NCBI GenBank assembly: GCA_005877695.1
Contig: VBOA01000010.1
Location: forward strand, 11,965 to 74,898
From: Gammaproteobacteria bacterium
GTDB taxonomy: Bacteria > Pseudomonadota > Gammaproteobacteria > Diplorickettsiales > Diplorickettsiaceae
Length of the DNA stretch: 62,934 bases
Direction: 5' to 3'
Below are positions 8,082-17,164 of this stretch, piece after piece; within the stretch, counting starts at the first letter, position 1, and the number at the start of each line of letters is the position of its first letter. Below the pieces are notes generated by a model. It saw only the letters and a program-made list of their open reading frames with translations, searched no databases and was not told where the DNA came from. Position numbers and translations under genes: made by a program.

Positions 8082-9551
8082 ATGAGAAAGAAAAAATATT
8101 TTTTGTTAAAATTTTTATTTATTATTTTTTATTTAGCCTCTACAACAGCATTTGCTAATGAAAACAATGCTGCAATTCAACGTTCTGAACTATGGGTTGA
8201 TTTGACTCATCCGAAAATCCTTTATACTAAAAACGATCAATTACGTTTGATTCCTGCATCGGTGACTAAACTTTTTATTGCTGCCAGTGCATTATCACAA
8301 TGGGGTTCTAGACATACTTTTTCTACCCAAGTTTATACAAGAGGCGATATCAAAGCGGGTGTTTTAAATGGAGATTTAGTTTTTTATGGTTTGGGTGACC
8401 CTGAATTTACCAATGAAAAAATTTGGAGTTTGATTAATAATCTGCAACAAATAGGTTTAAAAAAAGTTAACAGGAATTTAATTGTTAATATCTCATATTT
8501 TTGGAAAATAATTCTAGACAATCCTGATCGAATAATAGCAAAATCACGTAGTAAAGTAGCCTATGATGGTTTACCTTCTTCAATAGGCAGTAACTTTGGA
8601 AATATCGCTGTTTTTATTGCGCCCGGATCTCAAGTGGGTGATGCAGCGATAATAAAAATTTTACCTTACGCTTTAGATAATATCGTGCTTAAAGGAACCG
8701 TGCAGACTGTTTCCGGAAAAAATAATGCGATTCAACTCAGCCGTATTACTCAGAATAACCAGGAAATTTTAAGTATTTCCGGAAAATTGGGAGTGGAAAG
8801 TGAACCACTAACGATTTATCGCTCTGTAGGTGATCCCAATTTAACAACGGCAAACCTATTAGCGGCTTTTCTGAAGCAAGCGGGCATCCATTTAAATGGA
8901 AAAATTAAACTTGAGTCAACACGCTTATTAGAAACTGATAAATTGTTAACCCAATTTGAGGGGGATCCACTTATTCATTCTTTACAAGATATGTTATTTT
9001 ACTCAAATAATTATATAGCAGATATGTTAATGCTGGATTTATGGCGAGAAAAGCAAGCGAAATCAACGACATCAATACAGTTAAGTCAGGCTACACAATT
9101 ACTTTTTGACAACTATAAGCCTATGTTGGCCAACACGCATTTTAGTGTTAAGAATACCGCTGCTTTACCTATTTTCAAAAATGCAAGTGGCTTAACTCCA
9201 TTTAATCGAGTGTCAGCGAGGGATCTTATTATTCTTTTAGAAGGAGTTTATAAAAATAAACGTGATTTTCCTATTTATATAGGAAGTTTAGTGATGCCAG
9301 GGCAACAAAAAATGTGGCGCGGCATGAGTACTGCACAACATCCCTGGATGGAATGGTCAAGTTTTAAAACGGGCCATATTAGTGTGCCAAAATCGGTTTA
9401 TACGATGGCAGGTTATTATAGTATGAAAAATGGTGATTTAGGTGCATTTGCAATATTATTAAATGCACCAGCAAAAATGGATAAAAATGGCAGTGTTTTT
9501 AAACAATTTATCCAACATTTAGATCATCAATTCCAAACGCTTCGTACTTGA
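8082..9551 (+). CDS. dacB: D-alanyl-D-alanine carboxypeptidase/endopeptidase (PBP4 family)
   Basis: Periplasmic class-C low-molecular-weight penicillin-binding protein of 489 aa that trims or cleaves peptidoglycan cross-links. A signal peptide ends near residue 25 (TTAFA). The three active-site motifs are present: SVTK (S60, K63), SNN near residue 308, and KTG near residue 428. Length suits the PBP4 family, which carries a large insertion between the first two motifs. It stands alone, downstream of repeat copy A, and converges on ygfA. The region 8048-8066 holds a small CTGAT/ATCAG dyad before the SD. Confidence 0.92.
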   Translation: MRKKKYFLLKFLFIIFYLASTTAFANENNAAIQRSELWVDLTHPKILYTKNDQLRLIPASVTKLFIAASALSQWGSRHTFSTQVYTRGDIKAGVLNGDLVFYGLGDPEFTNEKIWSLINNLQQIGLKKVNRNLIVNISYFWKIILDNPDRIIAKSRSKVAYDGLPSSIGSNFGNIAVFIAPGSQVGDAAIIKILPYALDNIVLKGTVQTVSGKNNAIQLSRITQNNQEILSISGKLGVESEPLTIYRSVGDPNLTTANLLAAFLKQAGIHLNGKIKLESTRLLETDKLLTQFEGDPLIHSLQDMLFYSNNYIADMLMLDLWREKQAKSTTSIQLSQATQLLFDNYKPMLANTHFSVKNTAALPIFKNASGLTPFNRVSARDLIILLEGVYKNKRDFPIYIGSLVMPGQQKMWRGMSTAQHPWMEWSSFKTGHISVPKSVYTMAGYYSMKNGDLGAFAILLNAPAKMDKNGSVFKQFIQHLDHQFQTLRT

Positions 9552-9584
9552 TATTTGGCTGTATCGCTGGTTAATTCACAGTTC

Positions 9585-10190
9585 TCAATGGTCTGAATCA
9601 TTAGTAAACAGATATATTTGTTTTTCAGTTATTACCGCATTTAAAGGAACGTCCCAGTTTTTTTCGGTAAATGTCGCTAATTTTTGCCATTCGTAAGCAA
9701 GTCCAAGTAAAAAAGGTCGAGCGGGCCTCGGTGAATTGAGCAAAAAAGCAAAAGTTCGATCGTAAAAACCGGCGCCCATGCCTAAACGCTGTCCTTTTTC
9801 GGTAAAGCCTATGAGAGGAACTAATACTAAATCGAGATCATGAGTGGCAATGCAGTTATCTAAGGAGAGGTGTGGTTCGAGAATATTAAATTGATTTTTT
9901 TTTAACAAGGTATTTGCTTGATAAGCACAAAATATTAATTGTTGTCCTTGTAAAACAGGTAAGTAACATCTTTTTTTATCTTGCCAAGCTTTATGGATGA
10001 GTGCGGTTGGATCAATTTCATGCTGAATAGCTTTATAACCAGCAATCGTTTGGCTGCGTAAAAAAACAGGGTGGTGACTCAGTTGTTCATTAATAATGGC
10101 CGAAGCTTTTTTTTGATCGTTTAAACTAATATGGGCTCGTTGTTGTTTTAATTTTTTGCGAGTAAATTGGCGAGTGTCCATAGTTTGCAT
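9585..10190 (-). CDS. ygfA: 5-formyltetrahydrofolate cyclo-ligase
   Basis: Enzyme of 201 aa that converts 5-formyl-THF to 5,10-methenyl-THF using ATP. It has the family motif LGMGAGFYDR, the VPLIGF strand, and an N-terminal basic helix with RKKLKQQR. It directly follows the 6S RNA gene on the same strand, the classic gammaproteobacterial ssrS-ygfA arrangement, with about 15 bp between the RNA 3' end and the ATG. That linkage supports both calls. It converges on dacB with a 33-bp gap. Confidence 0.93.
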   Translation of the reverse strand: MQTMDTRQFTRKKLKQQRAHISLNDQKKASAIINEQLSHHPVFLRSQTIAGYKAIQHEIDPTALIHKAWQDKKRCYLPVLQGQQLIFCAYQANTLLKKNQFNILEPHLSLDNCIATHDLDLVLVPLIGFTEKGQRLGMGAGFYDRTFAFLLNSPRPARPFLLGLAYEWQKLATFTEKNWDVPLNAVITEKQIYLFTNDSDH

Positions 10191-10204
10191 ACTAGTTAAT
10201 AAAA

Positions 10205-10385
10205 TATCTGACTCAGCTATGTTTCCTGATCCAGGGATGCAGGTGGGATATCGCTATCTACTTTAGGCATCTTGCTAAGGTATGTCGTCGTTTGGCACAC
10301 CTTGCAAGCCTGCACACCGTAAATAAATCAATTATCCCTAACTTTATAAAAGTATCGATCGAAAAACTATCGACTGAGTCAGATA
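10205..10385 (-). ncRNA. ssrS: 6S RNA
   Basis: A 181-nt region directly upstream of ygfA. Its ends form a perfect 12-bp closing stem: TATCTGACTCAG at the 5' end (10385-10374) and CTGAGTCAGATA at the 3' end (10216-10205). The interior has further pairing (TGCAGG with CCTGCA; GGGAT with ATCCC) and unpaired central stretches, as expected for the open-promoter mimic bound by sigma-70 RNA polymerase. A -10 element TATACT lies at 10398-10393, placing the start 8 nt further, exactly at the stem. Primary sequence differs from E. coli, but position, size, closing stem and promoter agree. Confidence 0.88.
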
Positions 10386-10520
10386 CGTGATTAGTATAAT
10401 CTATTTTCAAGACCCATGTTTATATTTGAAAATTTTAAAATTAGTTTTTAGGACAAAAATGCCAATGAATAGAAAGTAACCCTTTTTATCGACTATTTAT
10501 GCAAATTTTAGTTATTCAGA

Positions 10521-10550
10521 TTGGCTTACTGTATTAACCTCGCTTAGAAT
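10521..10550 (+). promoter_or_regulatory. Promoter of ygfB-pepP-ubiH-maeA-ubiI
   Basis: TTGGCT (10521-10526), an 18-nt spacer and TAGAAT (10545-10550). The predicted transcript would begin near 10557. That is after the upstream in-frame ATG at 10549, which supports the ATG at 10591 as the true ygfB start. Confidence 0.5.
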
Positions 10551-10590
10551 GGTAAAATACCTAAGACTTATTTTTTTACAGAGTGCGCCC

Positions 10591-11169
10591 ATGCAAACTC
10601 AGGCTAAATCTCCCGCTTTCGATGATTTTTACCACCTACTAACAGAAGCAGAAGTGGCAACTTCTCCAGCAGAAATCCATGGGATGTTATGTGGGTTTGT
10701 GTGTGTAGGTCCAAAACTCAATGGTGGTTTTTTGATCGATATTTTATTAAAGCGGCTTGGGACGAGACCGCCCTTTATGTTGGGATCCCAAGGTGCTATC
10801 GTTAGTTTGTATGATGCAGCTTGTCGTCAATTAAGTGGTTTGCAAGCTTTTCAATTATTGTTACCTGATGAACAACATGAGTTAGAAGAACGTGCTGAAG
10901 CTTTAAGTTTGTGGTGTGAAGGTTTTTTATACGGCTTGGGTCTAGGGGGTAGCTCTATTGAAGATGAGACACCGGATGTTATACACGAGGCTTTATATTG
11001 TATTGCTGAGATTGCCAAACTTGAAATTATCCACTTAGAAGTGACTGAATTGGATAAATTGGCTTATGACGAGGCCATTGAGTTTATTACGCATGCCATT
11101 CCCTTGATTTACGAAGAATTGATTCGTTATTCAGTAGAAGGAAGTGCGGGTTCTATGTACCTTCATTAA
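10591..11169 (+). CDS. ygfB: UPF0149/YgfB family protein
   Basis: YgfB/YecA-like helical protein of 192 aa. Family features are SPAEIHGMLCGFVC near the N-terminus, LPDEQHELEERAEALSLWCEGFLYGLG in the middle and a C-terminal helix with YEELIRY. YgfB homologues sit ahead of pepP in gammaproteobacteria; in Pseudomonas YgfB has been linked to regulation of ampDh3 and beta-lactam response. I chose 10591 over the in-frame ATG 10549, whose product would add a 14-residue extension not typical of the family and which lies at the proposed -10. pepP follows 20 bp later. Confidence 0.88.
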   Translation: MQTQAKSPAFDDFYHLLTEAEVATSPAEIHGMLCGFVCVGPKLNGGFLIDILLKRLGTRPPFMLGSQGAIVSLYDAACRQLSGLQAFQLLLPDEQHELEERAEALSLWCEGFLYGLGLGGSSIEDETPDVIHEALYCIAEIAKLEIIHLEVTELDKLAYDEAIEFITHAIPLIYEELIRYSVEGSAGSMYLH

Positions 11170-11189
11170 GTTGGTTACTGAAATTATCT

Positions 11190-12491
11190 ATGTTTAAGCT
11201 TTCCGAATTGCAGGATCGGCGCCAGCAATTATTATCCTATATCAAGAATGATGAGTTAATTGTCTTAATAGCGGCGCCTGAATATCTTCGTAATGGCGAT
11301 GTACTCTATCCTTATCGTCAAAACAGTGATTTTTTCTACTTAACAGCTTTTCCTGAGCCTGAAGCGATTGCTTTACTAATACCGGATGGCAAAAAAGGAA
11401 AATTTATATTATTTAATCGTGCTGAGGACGTGGCAGCTGCTATTTGGAATGGTGAGTGTATCGGTCAAATAAGGGCTAGGAAAGAATATGGCGCTGACGA
11501 AGCCTATCCCATCGAACAGCTTGAAACTAAGTTAGCTAAATACGTAGCCCATACCCGCACTTGTTATTCCCTTGCGGATGAAAGCCTCAACAATTCTACT
11601 TTAGTACGCATTAATAACCTATTAGCCTCTTTAAAAAAAACTCCTGTTGAATACGCTAAAGGGTTAGTTGATAGTGTTCATGAAATGCGGCTTAGAAAAA
11701 GTCAAACAGAACTAGATTGCTTACGTCGGGCAGCGGATATTTCTAGCGCAGCGCATCTACGGGCAATGCACGCCTGCCGGCCTGGTTTATATGAATATCA
11801 ATTAGAAGCTGAATTAATGTATGAATTTTATAGGCAAGGTAGTCGAGCTTTAGCCTATCCCAATATTGTCGCTAGTGGTGCGAATAGTTGTATTTTACAT
11901 TATACGGATAATCGCACCGAGTTAAAATCAGGTGATTTAGTGTTAATAGATGCGGGATGTGAATACCAAAACTATGCTTCAGATATTACGCGAACTTTTC
12001 CAGTTAATGGCCGCTTTAGTCCAGAACAAAAGGCCGTTTATCAGCTTGTATTAACAGCCCAACAAGCCATTATCGATTTGATAAAGCCAGGTCTGGTATG
12101 GAACCAATTACAGAAAGCCTGTGTGGAGTGGATGACCCAAGGTTTAATTGATTTGGGTTTATTAAAAGGGGATCTACCTGATCTGATTCACCAGAAGCAT
12201 TATCAAAGATTTTATATGCATGGCTGTAGTCATTGGTTAGGCCTTGATGTTCATGATGTAGGTGATTATAAAAGAGAAAAAAAATGGCGAAGTTTAGAGC
12301 CAGATATGGTTTTTACCGTAGAGCCGGGTATTTACATTAGGCCGGCTGCGGATATTGATGAAAAGTGGTGGAATATTGGTATCCGTATCGAAGATGATGT
12401 GCGAGTGACTTCTGAGGCGTGTGAAGTGTTAACATCGCAAACGCCCAAAGTGCTTGCTGATATTGAAAGCATAATGCGAAATTCCTCATGA
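11190..12491 (+). CDS. pepP: Xaa-Pro aminopeptidase P
   Basis: Metallopeptidase of the M24 (pita-bread) fold that removes N-terminal residues before proline, 433 aa. It has an N-terminal PepP domain (RNGDVLYPYRQNSDFFYLT) and a catalytic domain with metal ligands in DAGCEYQNYASDITRTFP (both Asp), HGCSHWLGLDVHD (His), VEPGIY (Glu) and GIRIEDDV (Glu). Its stop overlaps the ubiH start by 4 bp. Standard ygfB-pepP-ubiH linkage. Confidence 0.96.
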   Translation: MFKLSELQDRRQQLLSYIKNDELIVLIAAPEYLRNGDVLYPYRQNSDFFYLTAFPEPEAIALLIPDGKKGKFILFNRAEDVAAAIWNGECIGQIRARKEYGADEAYPIEQLETKLAKYVAHTRTCYSLADESLNNSTLVRINNLLASLKKTPVEYAKGLVDSVHEMRLRKSQTELDCLRRAADISSAAHLRAMHACRPGLYEYQLEAELMYEFYRQGSRALAYPNIVASGANSCILHYTDNRTELKSGDLVLIDAGCEYQNYASDITRTFPVNGRFSPEQKAVYQLVLTAQQAIIDLIKPGLVWNQLQKACVEWMTQGLIDLGLLKGDLPDLIHQKHYQRFYMHGCSHWLGLDVHDVGDYKREKKWRSLEPDMVFTVEPGIYIRPAADIDEKWWNIGIRIEDDVRVTSEACEVLTSQTPKVLADIESIMRNSS

Positions 12492-13732
12492 AACAAGATT
12501 ACGATATCCTCATCGTAGGTGCCGGAATTGTAGGAACTAGTCTGGCATTAGCTTTGTCAGATTTACCATTGCGGATTGCATTGATTGAACAATCCCCCTT
12601 TAAAACACTTGATACTTCCTTATCTTCAGAAAGCAAGCCTATCGCTTTGAATCTCGCTAGTCTTCGAATTTTACAGACATTAAATCTATGGTCTGCTTTA
12701 GAAACTTATGCTAATCCAATTAAATCGGTATATATTTCGAAACAGGCTTGTTTTACTCAATCAAGAATTAATGCCAAAGATTTGGGTGTTTCGCAATTAG
12801 GCACTGTTATTCCTGCTGCACATTTGGGACAACAATTAACCAAGTCCTTGCTTCAGGTCGTATCATATAAGACGAAACCAGGATGTTTAGATTTATATAA
12901 TCCTGCTTGCTGTGAGTCAATTGAGCAATTAGGAGGTGCTTGGCAGGTCGTTGTGAGCAACCAAAAAGAAAAAAAAATTATTTACCCTCGTTTAATTATT
13001 GGCGTAGATGGTACGCATTCTACGGTTCGTAAATTACTCAATATTGGTTTAAAAACCAAACCTTCCTCTGAAGCGGCACTAACAACCTTTATCGATACGA
13101 GCCATCACCATCAACATATTGCTTATCAACGCTTTACTAAGCAAGGTATTATTGCTTGCTTACCTTTACGTGATAATAAACTAGGTTTGGTCTGGACATC
13201 AGAACAACAAACGATAGAAACACTACAGAACTTAACTGAGCTGGACTTTTTCGAGAATTTGCAACATCATTTTTCTTATCGTTTTGGCAAGCTATTACAT
13301 TATACTAAACCCCAGGTTTATGGTTTAAAAAGTTGTATTGCCGAAGTCCAAGCGCAAGCGGGTTTAATTTTGCTAGGAAATGCTGCACATACTTTATTGC
13401 CTATTGCTGCTCAAGGCTTAAATTTAGGTCTGCAAGATATGGCTGAGTGTGTAGATTTGATTGCTAAAGCTTTGGAGCAATCTCAAGATCTTGGTGATGC
13501 GTGTTTGGCTCAATCGTACCTTAAGTCACGTTTAACAGCACAGCGCCAAATCATTGGTTTTACCGAGCAATTGACCCGGTTGCAAACCCAATTCGACCCG
13601 TTGACTTTCATTTACAATAATGGTCTATTAGCAATGGAATTACTCTCACCCTTCAAAAGAAATTTATCGCGCCGCTTAATGGGAATTCATGGTCGACTTC
13701 CCCGCTTAGTTCGCGGCTTAACTTTACAATAA
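12488..13732 (+). CDS. ubiH: 2-octaprenyl-6-methoxyphenol hydroxylase (FAD monooxygenase)
   Basis: Flavoprotein hydroxylase of ubiquinone biosynthesis, 414 aa. The Rossmann FAD motif DILIVGAGIVGTSLAL is at the N-terminus, DG (GVDGTHSTVR) in the middle, and the second FAD motif LLGNAAHTLLPIAAQGLN at about residue 295. It overlaps pepP by 4 bp and sits 13 bp before the malic enzyme. Assigned UbiH rather than UbiI/UbiF by its position right after pepP; the paralogue two genes down is the likely UbiI. Confidence 0.88.
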   Translation: MKQDYDILIVGAGIVGTSLALALSDLPLRIALIEQSPFKTLDTSLSSESKPIALNLASLRILQTLNLWSALETYANPIKSVYISKQACFTQSRINAKDLGVSQLGTVIPAAHLGQQLTKSLLQVVSYKTKPGCLDLYNPACCESIEQLGGAWQVVVSNQKEKKIIYPRLIIGVDGTHSTVRKLLNIGLKTKPSSEAALTTFIDTSHHHQHIAYQRFTKQGIIACLPLRDNKLGLVWTSEQQTIETLQNLTELDFFENLQHHFSYRFGKLLHYTKPQVYGLKSCIAEVQAQAGLILLGNAAHTLLPIAAQGLNLGLQDMAECVDLIAKALEQSQDLGDACLAQSYLKSRLTAQRQIIGFTEQLTRLQTQFDPLTFIYNNGLLAMELLSPFKRNLSRRLMGIHGRLPRLVRGLTLQ

Positions 13733-13745
13733 GAAGAATATTAGT

Positions 13746-15449
13746 ATGCCAAAATTTAGATCTATTACTGACGAAAATGCTAAGGTTCTTTACCTAGAAA
13801 CCAACGCTTTAGGTTCCGCCTTATTGACTACCGCTAAATTAAATAAAGGTACGGCATTTACCGAAACCGAGCGTCAACAATTTAGGTTACTTGGCAAATT
13901 ACCCTACAGTATTGAAAATTTGCAGCAACAAGAACTGCGTGTTTATCAACAATTTTTAAAAAAAGAAAATAATTTAGAGAAACATCTTTATTTACGTAGC
14001 TTGCACAACACCAATGAAGTCTTGTTTTATAAATTAGTGAGTCAACATTTAACTGAAATGTTACCTATTTTATATACCCCTACTGTCGGAAAAGCAGTTG
14101 AACAATTTAGTCAAGAATTTCAGCAACCGCGCGGTTTGTATCTAAGCTATCCCGATAAAGAACGCATTGATGAAATTTTGGAAAATCGTTTGAATCCCGA
14201 AGTGGATATTATTGTCATGACCGATGGCGAAGGAGTATTAGGTATTGGTGATCAAGGCATCGGTGGTATGGATATTTGTATTGCAAAATTGATGGTTTAT
14301 GTCTTGTGTGCGGGAGTTAACCCACATCGTTTATTACCTATACAAATTGATGTCGGAACTAACAATGAACAATTGTTGAATGATCCCCTATATTTAGGTT
14401 GGCGTCATCCGCGATTAGAAGGCGAAAAATATGATGAAATGATAGAAACAATTGTTTCTGCGATACGAAGAAAATTACCACGAGCCTATTTACATTGGGA
14501 AGATTTTGGTCGAGAAAATGCCCGACGTAATTTAGAACGTTATCAGCATCAAATGTGTACATTTAACGATGATATGCAAGGAACGGGTGCTGTGACCTTA
14601 GTGGCACTGCTATCAGCGCTTAAGCGTAGCAAAACTCCTTTAACTGAACAGCGCGTGGTTATCGTTGGCGCTGGGACTGCAGGAACCGGAATAGCGGATC
14701 AACTTTGCGCTGGAATGATACGAGAAGGGTTATCTAAAGAAGAAGCCTTATCACGATTTTATTTGGTAGGCAGACACGGCTTGATCCATGAGGCCGTGGC
14801 GAATCTAACTGCTTTTCAAAAGCCTTATGCTCAACGTTTAAAGGGCGAATCGATGACTACACTACAATTGTACGATGTAGTACAAAGATTTAAACCTACC
14901 GTATTAATTGGTTGTTCCGGTCAAGGTGGAATTTTTACTGAAGCGATTGTTAAGACCATGGCCGCACAAGTCGAATACCCTATCATTTTTCCTTTATCGA
15001 ATCCCACTGAAAAATCAGAGGCTACCCCGGATGACTTATTAAATTGGACAGAGGGGCGGGCACTGATTGCAACGGGCAGTCCTTTTGGTCAAGTTGACTT
15101 TAAAGGCGAAAAAATTCCTATTGCGCAATGCAATAATGCGCTTATTTATCCAGGAATAGGTTTGGGTGTTTTAGTAGCTCAGGCTACCCGTTTAAGTGAA
15201 ACCATGCTTTGGGAAGCCTGCAAAGCATTAAGTAGCTTTGCAAGTAATGCTCCGGATATAAAAAAGGCTTTGTTACCGAATTTTGAAGATGTACAGGCTA
15301 TTAGTCACTGTATTGCCTTGGCAGTGGCAACACAAGCACGTCAGGAAGGACTTGCAAAAGTTAAACAGTCTGTTGATTTAGCCGAAGAAATTGAACGTCA
15401 ATTTTGGTCTCCAGAATATGTTAACTACCACTATTTACCTTCATTATGA
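13746..15449 (+). CDS. maeA: NAD-dependent malic enzyme
   Basis: Oxidative decarboxylase of malate to pyruvate, 567 aa, of the large SfcA/MaeA type. It has SLHNTNEVLFYKLV and YTPTVG in the N-terminal malic domain, VMTDGEGVLGIGDQG, the metal-site signature FNDDMQGTG, and the NAD-binding loop VGAGTAGTGIADQL. The gene lies between the two ubiquinone hydroxylases, 13 bp after ubiH and overlapping ubiI by 4 bp. In most gammaproteobacteria ubiH and ubiI are adjacent, so this is an insertion that has become translationally coupled to them. Confidence 0.94.
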   Translation: MPKFRSITDENAKVLYLETNALGSALLTTAKLNKGTAFTETERQQFRLLGKLPYSIENLQQQELRVYQQFLKKENNLEKHLYLRSLHNTNEVLFYKLVSQHLTEMLPILYTPTVGKAVEQFSQEFQQPRGLYLSYPDKERIDEILENRLNPEVDIIVMTDGEGVLGIGDQGIGGMDICIAKLMVYVLCAGVNPHRLLPIQIDVGTNNEQLLNDPLYLGWRHPRLEGEKYDEMIETIVSAIRRKLPRAYLHWEDFGRENARRNLERYQHQMCTFNDDMQGTGAVTLVALLSALKRSKTPLTEQRVVIVGAGTAGTGIADQLCAGMIREGLSKEEALSRFYLVGRHGLIHEAVANLTAFQKPYAQRLKGESMTTLQLYDVVQRFKPTVLIGCSGQGGIFTEAIVKTMAAQVEYPIIFPLSNPTEKSEATPDDLLNWTEGRALIATGSPFGQVDFKGEKIPIAQCNNALIYPGIGLGVLVAQATRLSETMLWEACKALSSFASNAPDIKKALLPNFEDVQAISHCIALAVATQARQEGLAKVKQSVDLAEEIERQFWSPEYVNYHYLPSL

Positions 15450-16642
15450 CTTTAGCAAAAGAAACAAGCACTGATTATGATGTTGTTATTGTTGGTGCAG
15501 GTGTTGTTGGCTTGACATTAGCTTGTCATTTACGGGATCAGGATTTAAGAGTTGCTATAATTAATCAGGACACTTTCCATCCTAAAAAAAGTGTTACCTC
15601 TAATCTCCGTGTGTTAGCGCTTACCTTAGCTTCGCAACATATACTGGAAGCGCTCAATGTTTGGCAGCGACTCGATCCTAAAGAATATACGCCATTTGTT
15701 TGTATGCAAGTATGGGAATCACAACATACGGCCGATCTTTTTTTTGATAGTGCCGACACCGGCACATCCTGCTTAGGTTATATCATCAAAAATTCTGATT
15801 TAGAGCACGGGTTATATGTCCAAGCTAAAACTGATAAAGAATTGACATGGTTTGCTCCCAATTCATTAATTAAATTACAGATAGATAAAAATCAAGCATT
15901 ATTAACATTAGACTCTGGGATAGAATTAAGTACGGCTTTAGTTGTGGGTGCGGATGGTGCGCAATCTCAAGTTCGACAATTGTCAGACATGCAAATTAAA
16001 TCGACCGATTATGCACAATATGCATTAATTGCCACTGTACAAACTGAATTATCGCATCGGCAAACTGCACGACAGATTTTTTTACCTAATGGCCCCTTGG
16101 CTTTTTTACCTTTAAAGGATGCGCATCATTGTTCCATTGTTTGGTCGAATACACCCGAAGAAGTGAGACGTTTAGTGTCTATGGATGATGAAACGTTTTG
16201 CAAAGAATTAACTGAGGCTTTCGAACAACGTTTAGGCGTAGTGATCTCGACCAGTTCTCGTTTAAGTTATCCCTTAAAAATTCAAGAAGCAGAGCATTAT
16301 ATAAAGTCGGGTATTGCCTTAATCGGAGATGCAGCACATACCCTTCATCCGTTAGCTGGTCAAGGTGCTAATCTGGGTATTGCTGATGCCCAGTGTTTAG
16401 CTAAGGTCATTCTAGAAGCGAAACAGAAACAGCGATCGATAGCTGCTTTTCATACTTTGCGTCGCTATGAACGAGAACGACGTTTTTATAATCGGATTAT
16501 GATGGGCGGTGTGGATGGAATTAAACATCTATTTGCAAGTAACAATCCGATAATACAAAGAACCCGTCAGTTTGGGCTAAGTCTTATTAATAATGTGTCA
16601 GGGTTGAAAAATGCTATTGCACGTTATGCGATGGGTGGGTAA
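15446..16642 (+). CDS. ubiI: FAD-dependent ubiquinone biosynthesis hydroxylase (UbiI/VisC family)
   Basis: Second UbiH/UbiF/UbiI-family monooxygenase, 398 aa. The FAD motif DVVIVGAGVVGLTLAC starts near residue 10, GADGAQSQVR is in the middle, and ALIGDAAHTLHPLAGQGANLG binds FAD at about residue 290. By analogy with ygfB-pepP-ubiH-ubiI it is probably the C5-hydroxylase. It overlaps the malic enzyme by 4 bp and its 3' end overlaps the convergent orphan by 19 bp. UbiF or UbiM-like specificity cannot be excluded from sequence alone. Confidence 0.83.
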   Translation: MTLAKETSTDYDVVIVGAGVVGLTLACHLRDQDLRVAIINQDTFHPKKSVTSNLRVLALTLASQHILEALNVWQRLDPKEYTPFVCMQVWESQHTADLFFDSADTGTSCLGYIIKNSDLEHGLYVQAKTDKELTWFAPNSLIKLQIDKNQALLTLDSGIELSTALVVGADGAQSQVRQLSDMQIKSTDYAQYALIATVQTELSHRQTARQIFLPNGPLAFLPLKDAHHCSIVWSNTPEEVRRLVSMDDETFCKELTEAFEQRLGVVISTSSRLSYPLKIQEAEHYIKSGIALIGDAAHTLHPLAGQGANLGIADAQCLAKVILEAKQKQRSIAAFHTLRRYERERRFYNRIMMGGVDGIKHLFASNNPIIQRTRQFGLSLINNVSGLKNAIARYAMGG

Positions 16643-17082
16643 TTAGAGTTTGGTCTAGTATCATAATGTAAATAACCGTTTAGATAAGATTCTAATAGAT
16701 TCAATGAACCAGTAAACAAATCTAAACAAGTTTCTATATATTCTTTTTGAGTTGGATCGGTTAGCGGAGATGCCTTTTTAAAAAATTTATTAGAGTAAGT
16801 GCTATTATTAATTACACATACTTTTTCTAAATTTTTTAAATTAGCTTTGAATGATCTTAAAATCGTTATTAAAATGGCATTTTCTTCATTATTTGGAAGA
16901 TCTCTGATGAAAGTCCTAAAAAGCATATTTAATGAATTACTTTTTTCATTTATTGATTTAAGAAATTTATTAAATTCAGGAAATGTTGAGAAAGTTCTTT
17001 GATTAAATAAACGAATTTCATCTCGAAGCTTTATACCTTGAACTAATAATGATTTTAAATTTTCTTCGTTAGTTTGTAACAT
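16624..17082 (-). CDS. Orphan 152-aa helical protein, candidate PmrA-regulated effector
   Basis: Function not recognised. The 152 residues are Lys/Asn/Leu-rich and predicted mostly helical, without signal peptide or membrane segment. Its composition is far more AT-biased than the flanking ubiI and gmhB. Residues 52-90 (NMLFRTF to KNLEKVC) resemble residues 373-409 of the 552-aa orphan at 55863. The C-terminal tail is polar and Pro/Asn-rich. A perfect YTTAAK-N5-YTTAAK box and a -10 TATACT lie upstream. The tail-to-tail overlap with ubiI is 19 bp. A type IV secretion effector is a reasonable guess, not a demonstration. Confidence 0.6.
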   Translation of the reverse strand: MLQTNEENLKSLLVQGIKLRDEIRLFNQRTFSTFPEFNKFLKSINEKSNSLNMLFRTFIRDLPNNEENAILITILRSFKANLKNLEKVCVINNSTYSNKFFKKASPLTDPTQKEYIETCLDLFTGSLNLLESYLNGYLHYDTRPNSNYPPIA

Positions 17083-17119
17083 AATTGATTATTTTTTGAC
17101 CTATGGTATTTATTTGCAA

Positions 17120-17152
17120 AGTATAGGCCTTATATATTAAGAGAGACTTAAA
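17120..17152 (-). promoter_or_regulatory. PmrA-box-like promoter of the 152-aa orphan
   Basis: On the minus strand: TTTAAG-TCTCT-CTTAAT (17152-17136), a full match to YTTAAK-N5-YTTAAK. It is followed after 10 nt by TATACT (17125-17120), a 5/6 match to -10. The transcript would start near 17113, 31 nt before the ATG at 17082. The site also lies just before gmhB on the other strand, where AAGGAT acts as the SD. Confidence 0.55.
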
Positions 17153-17164
17153 GGATAGAAAAAA

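Noticed and set aside
10549..10590. Upstream start for ygfB
   Set aside because: It falls on the proposed -10 and adds residues not typical of the family.
16799..17002. 67-codon + strand frame opposite the 152-aa orphan
   Set aside because: Shadow of the longer minus frame; no SD, and the minus frame has a promoter.
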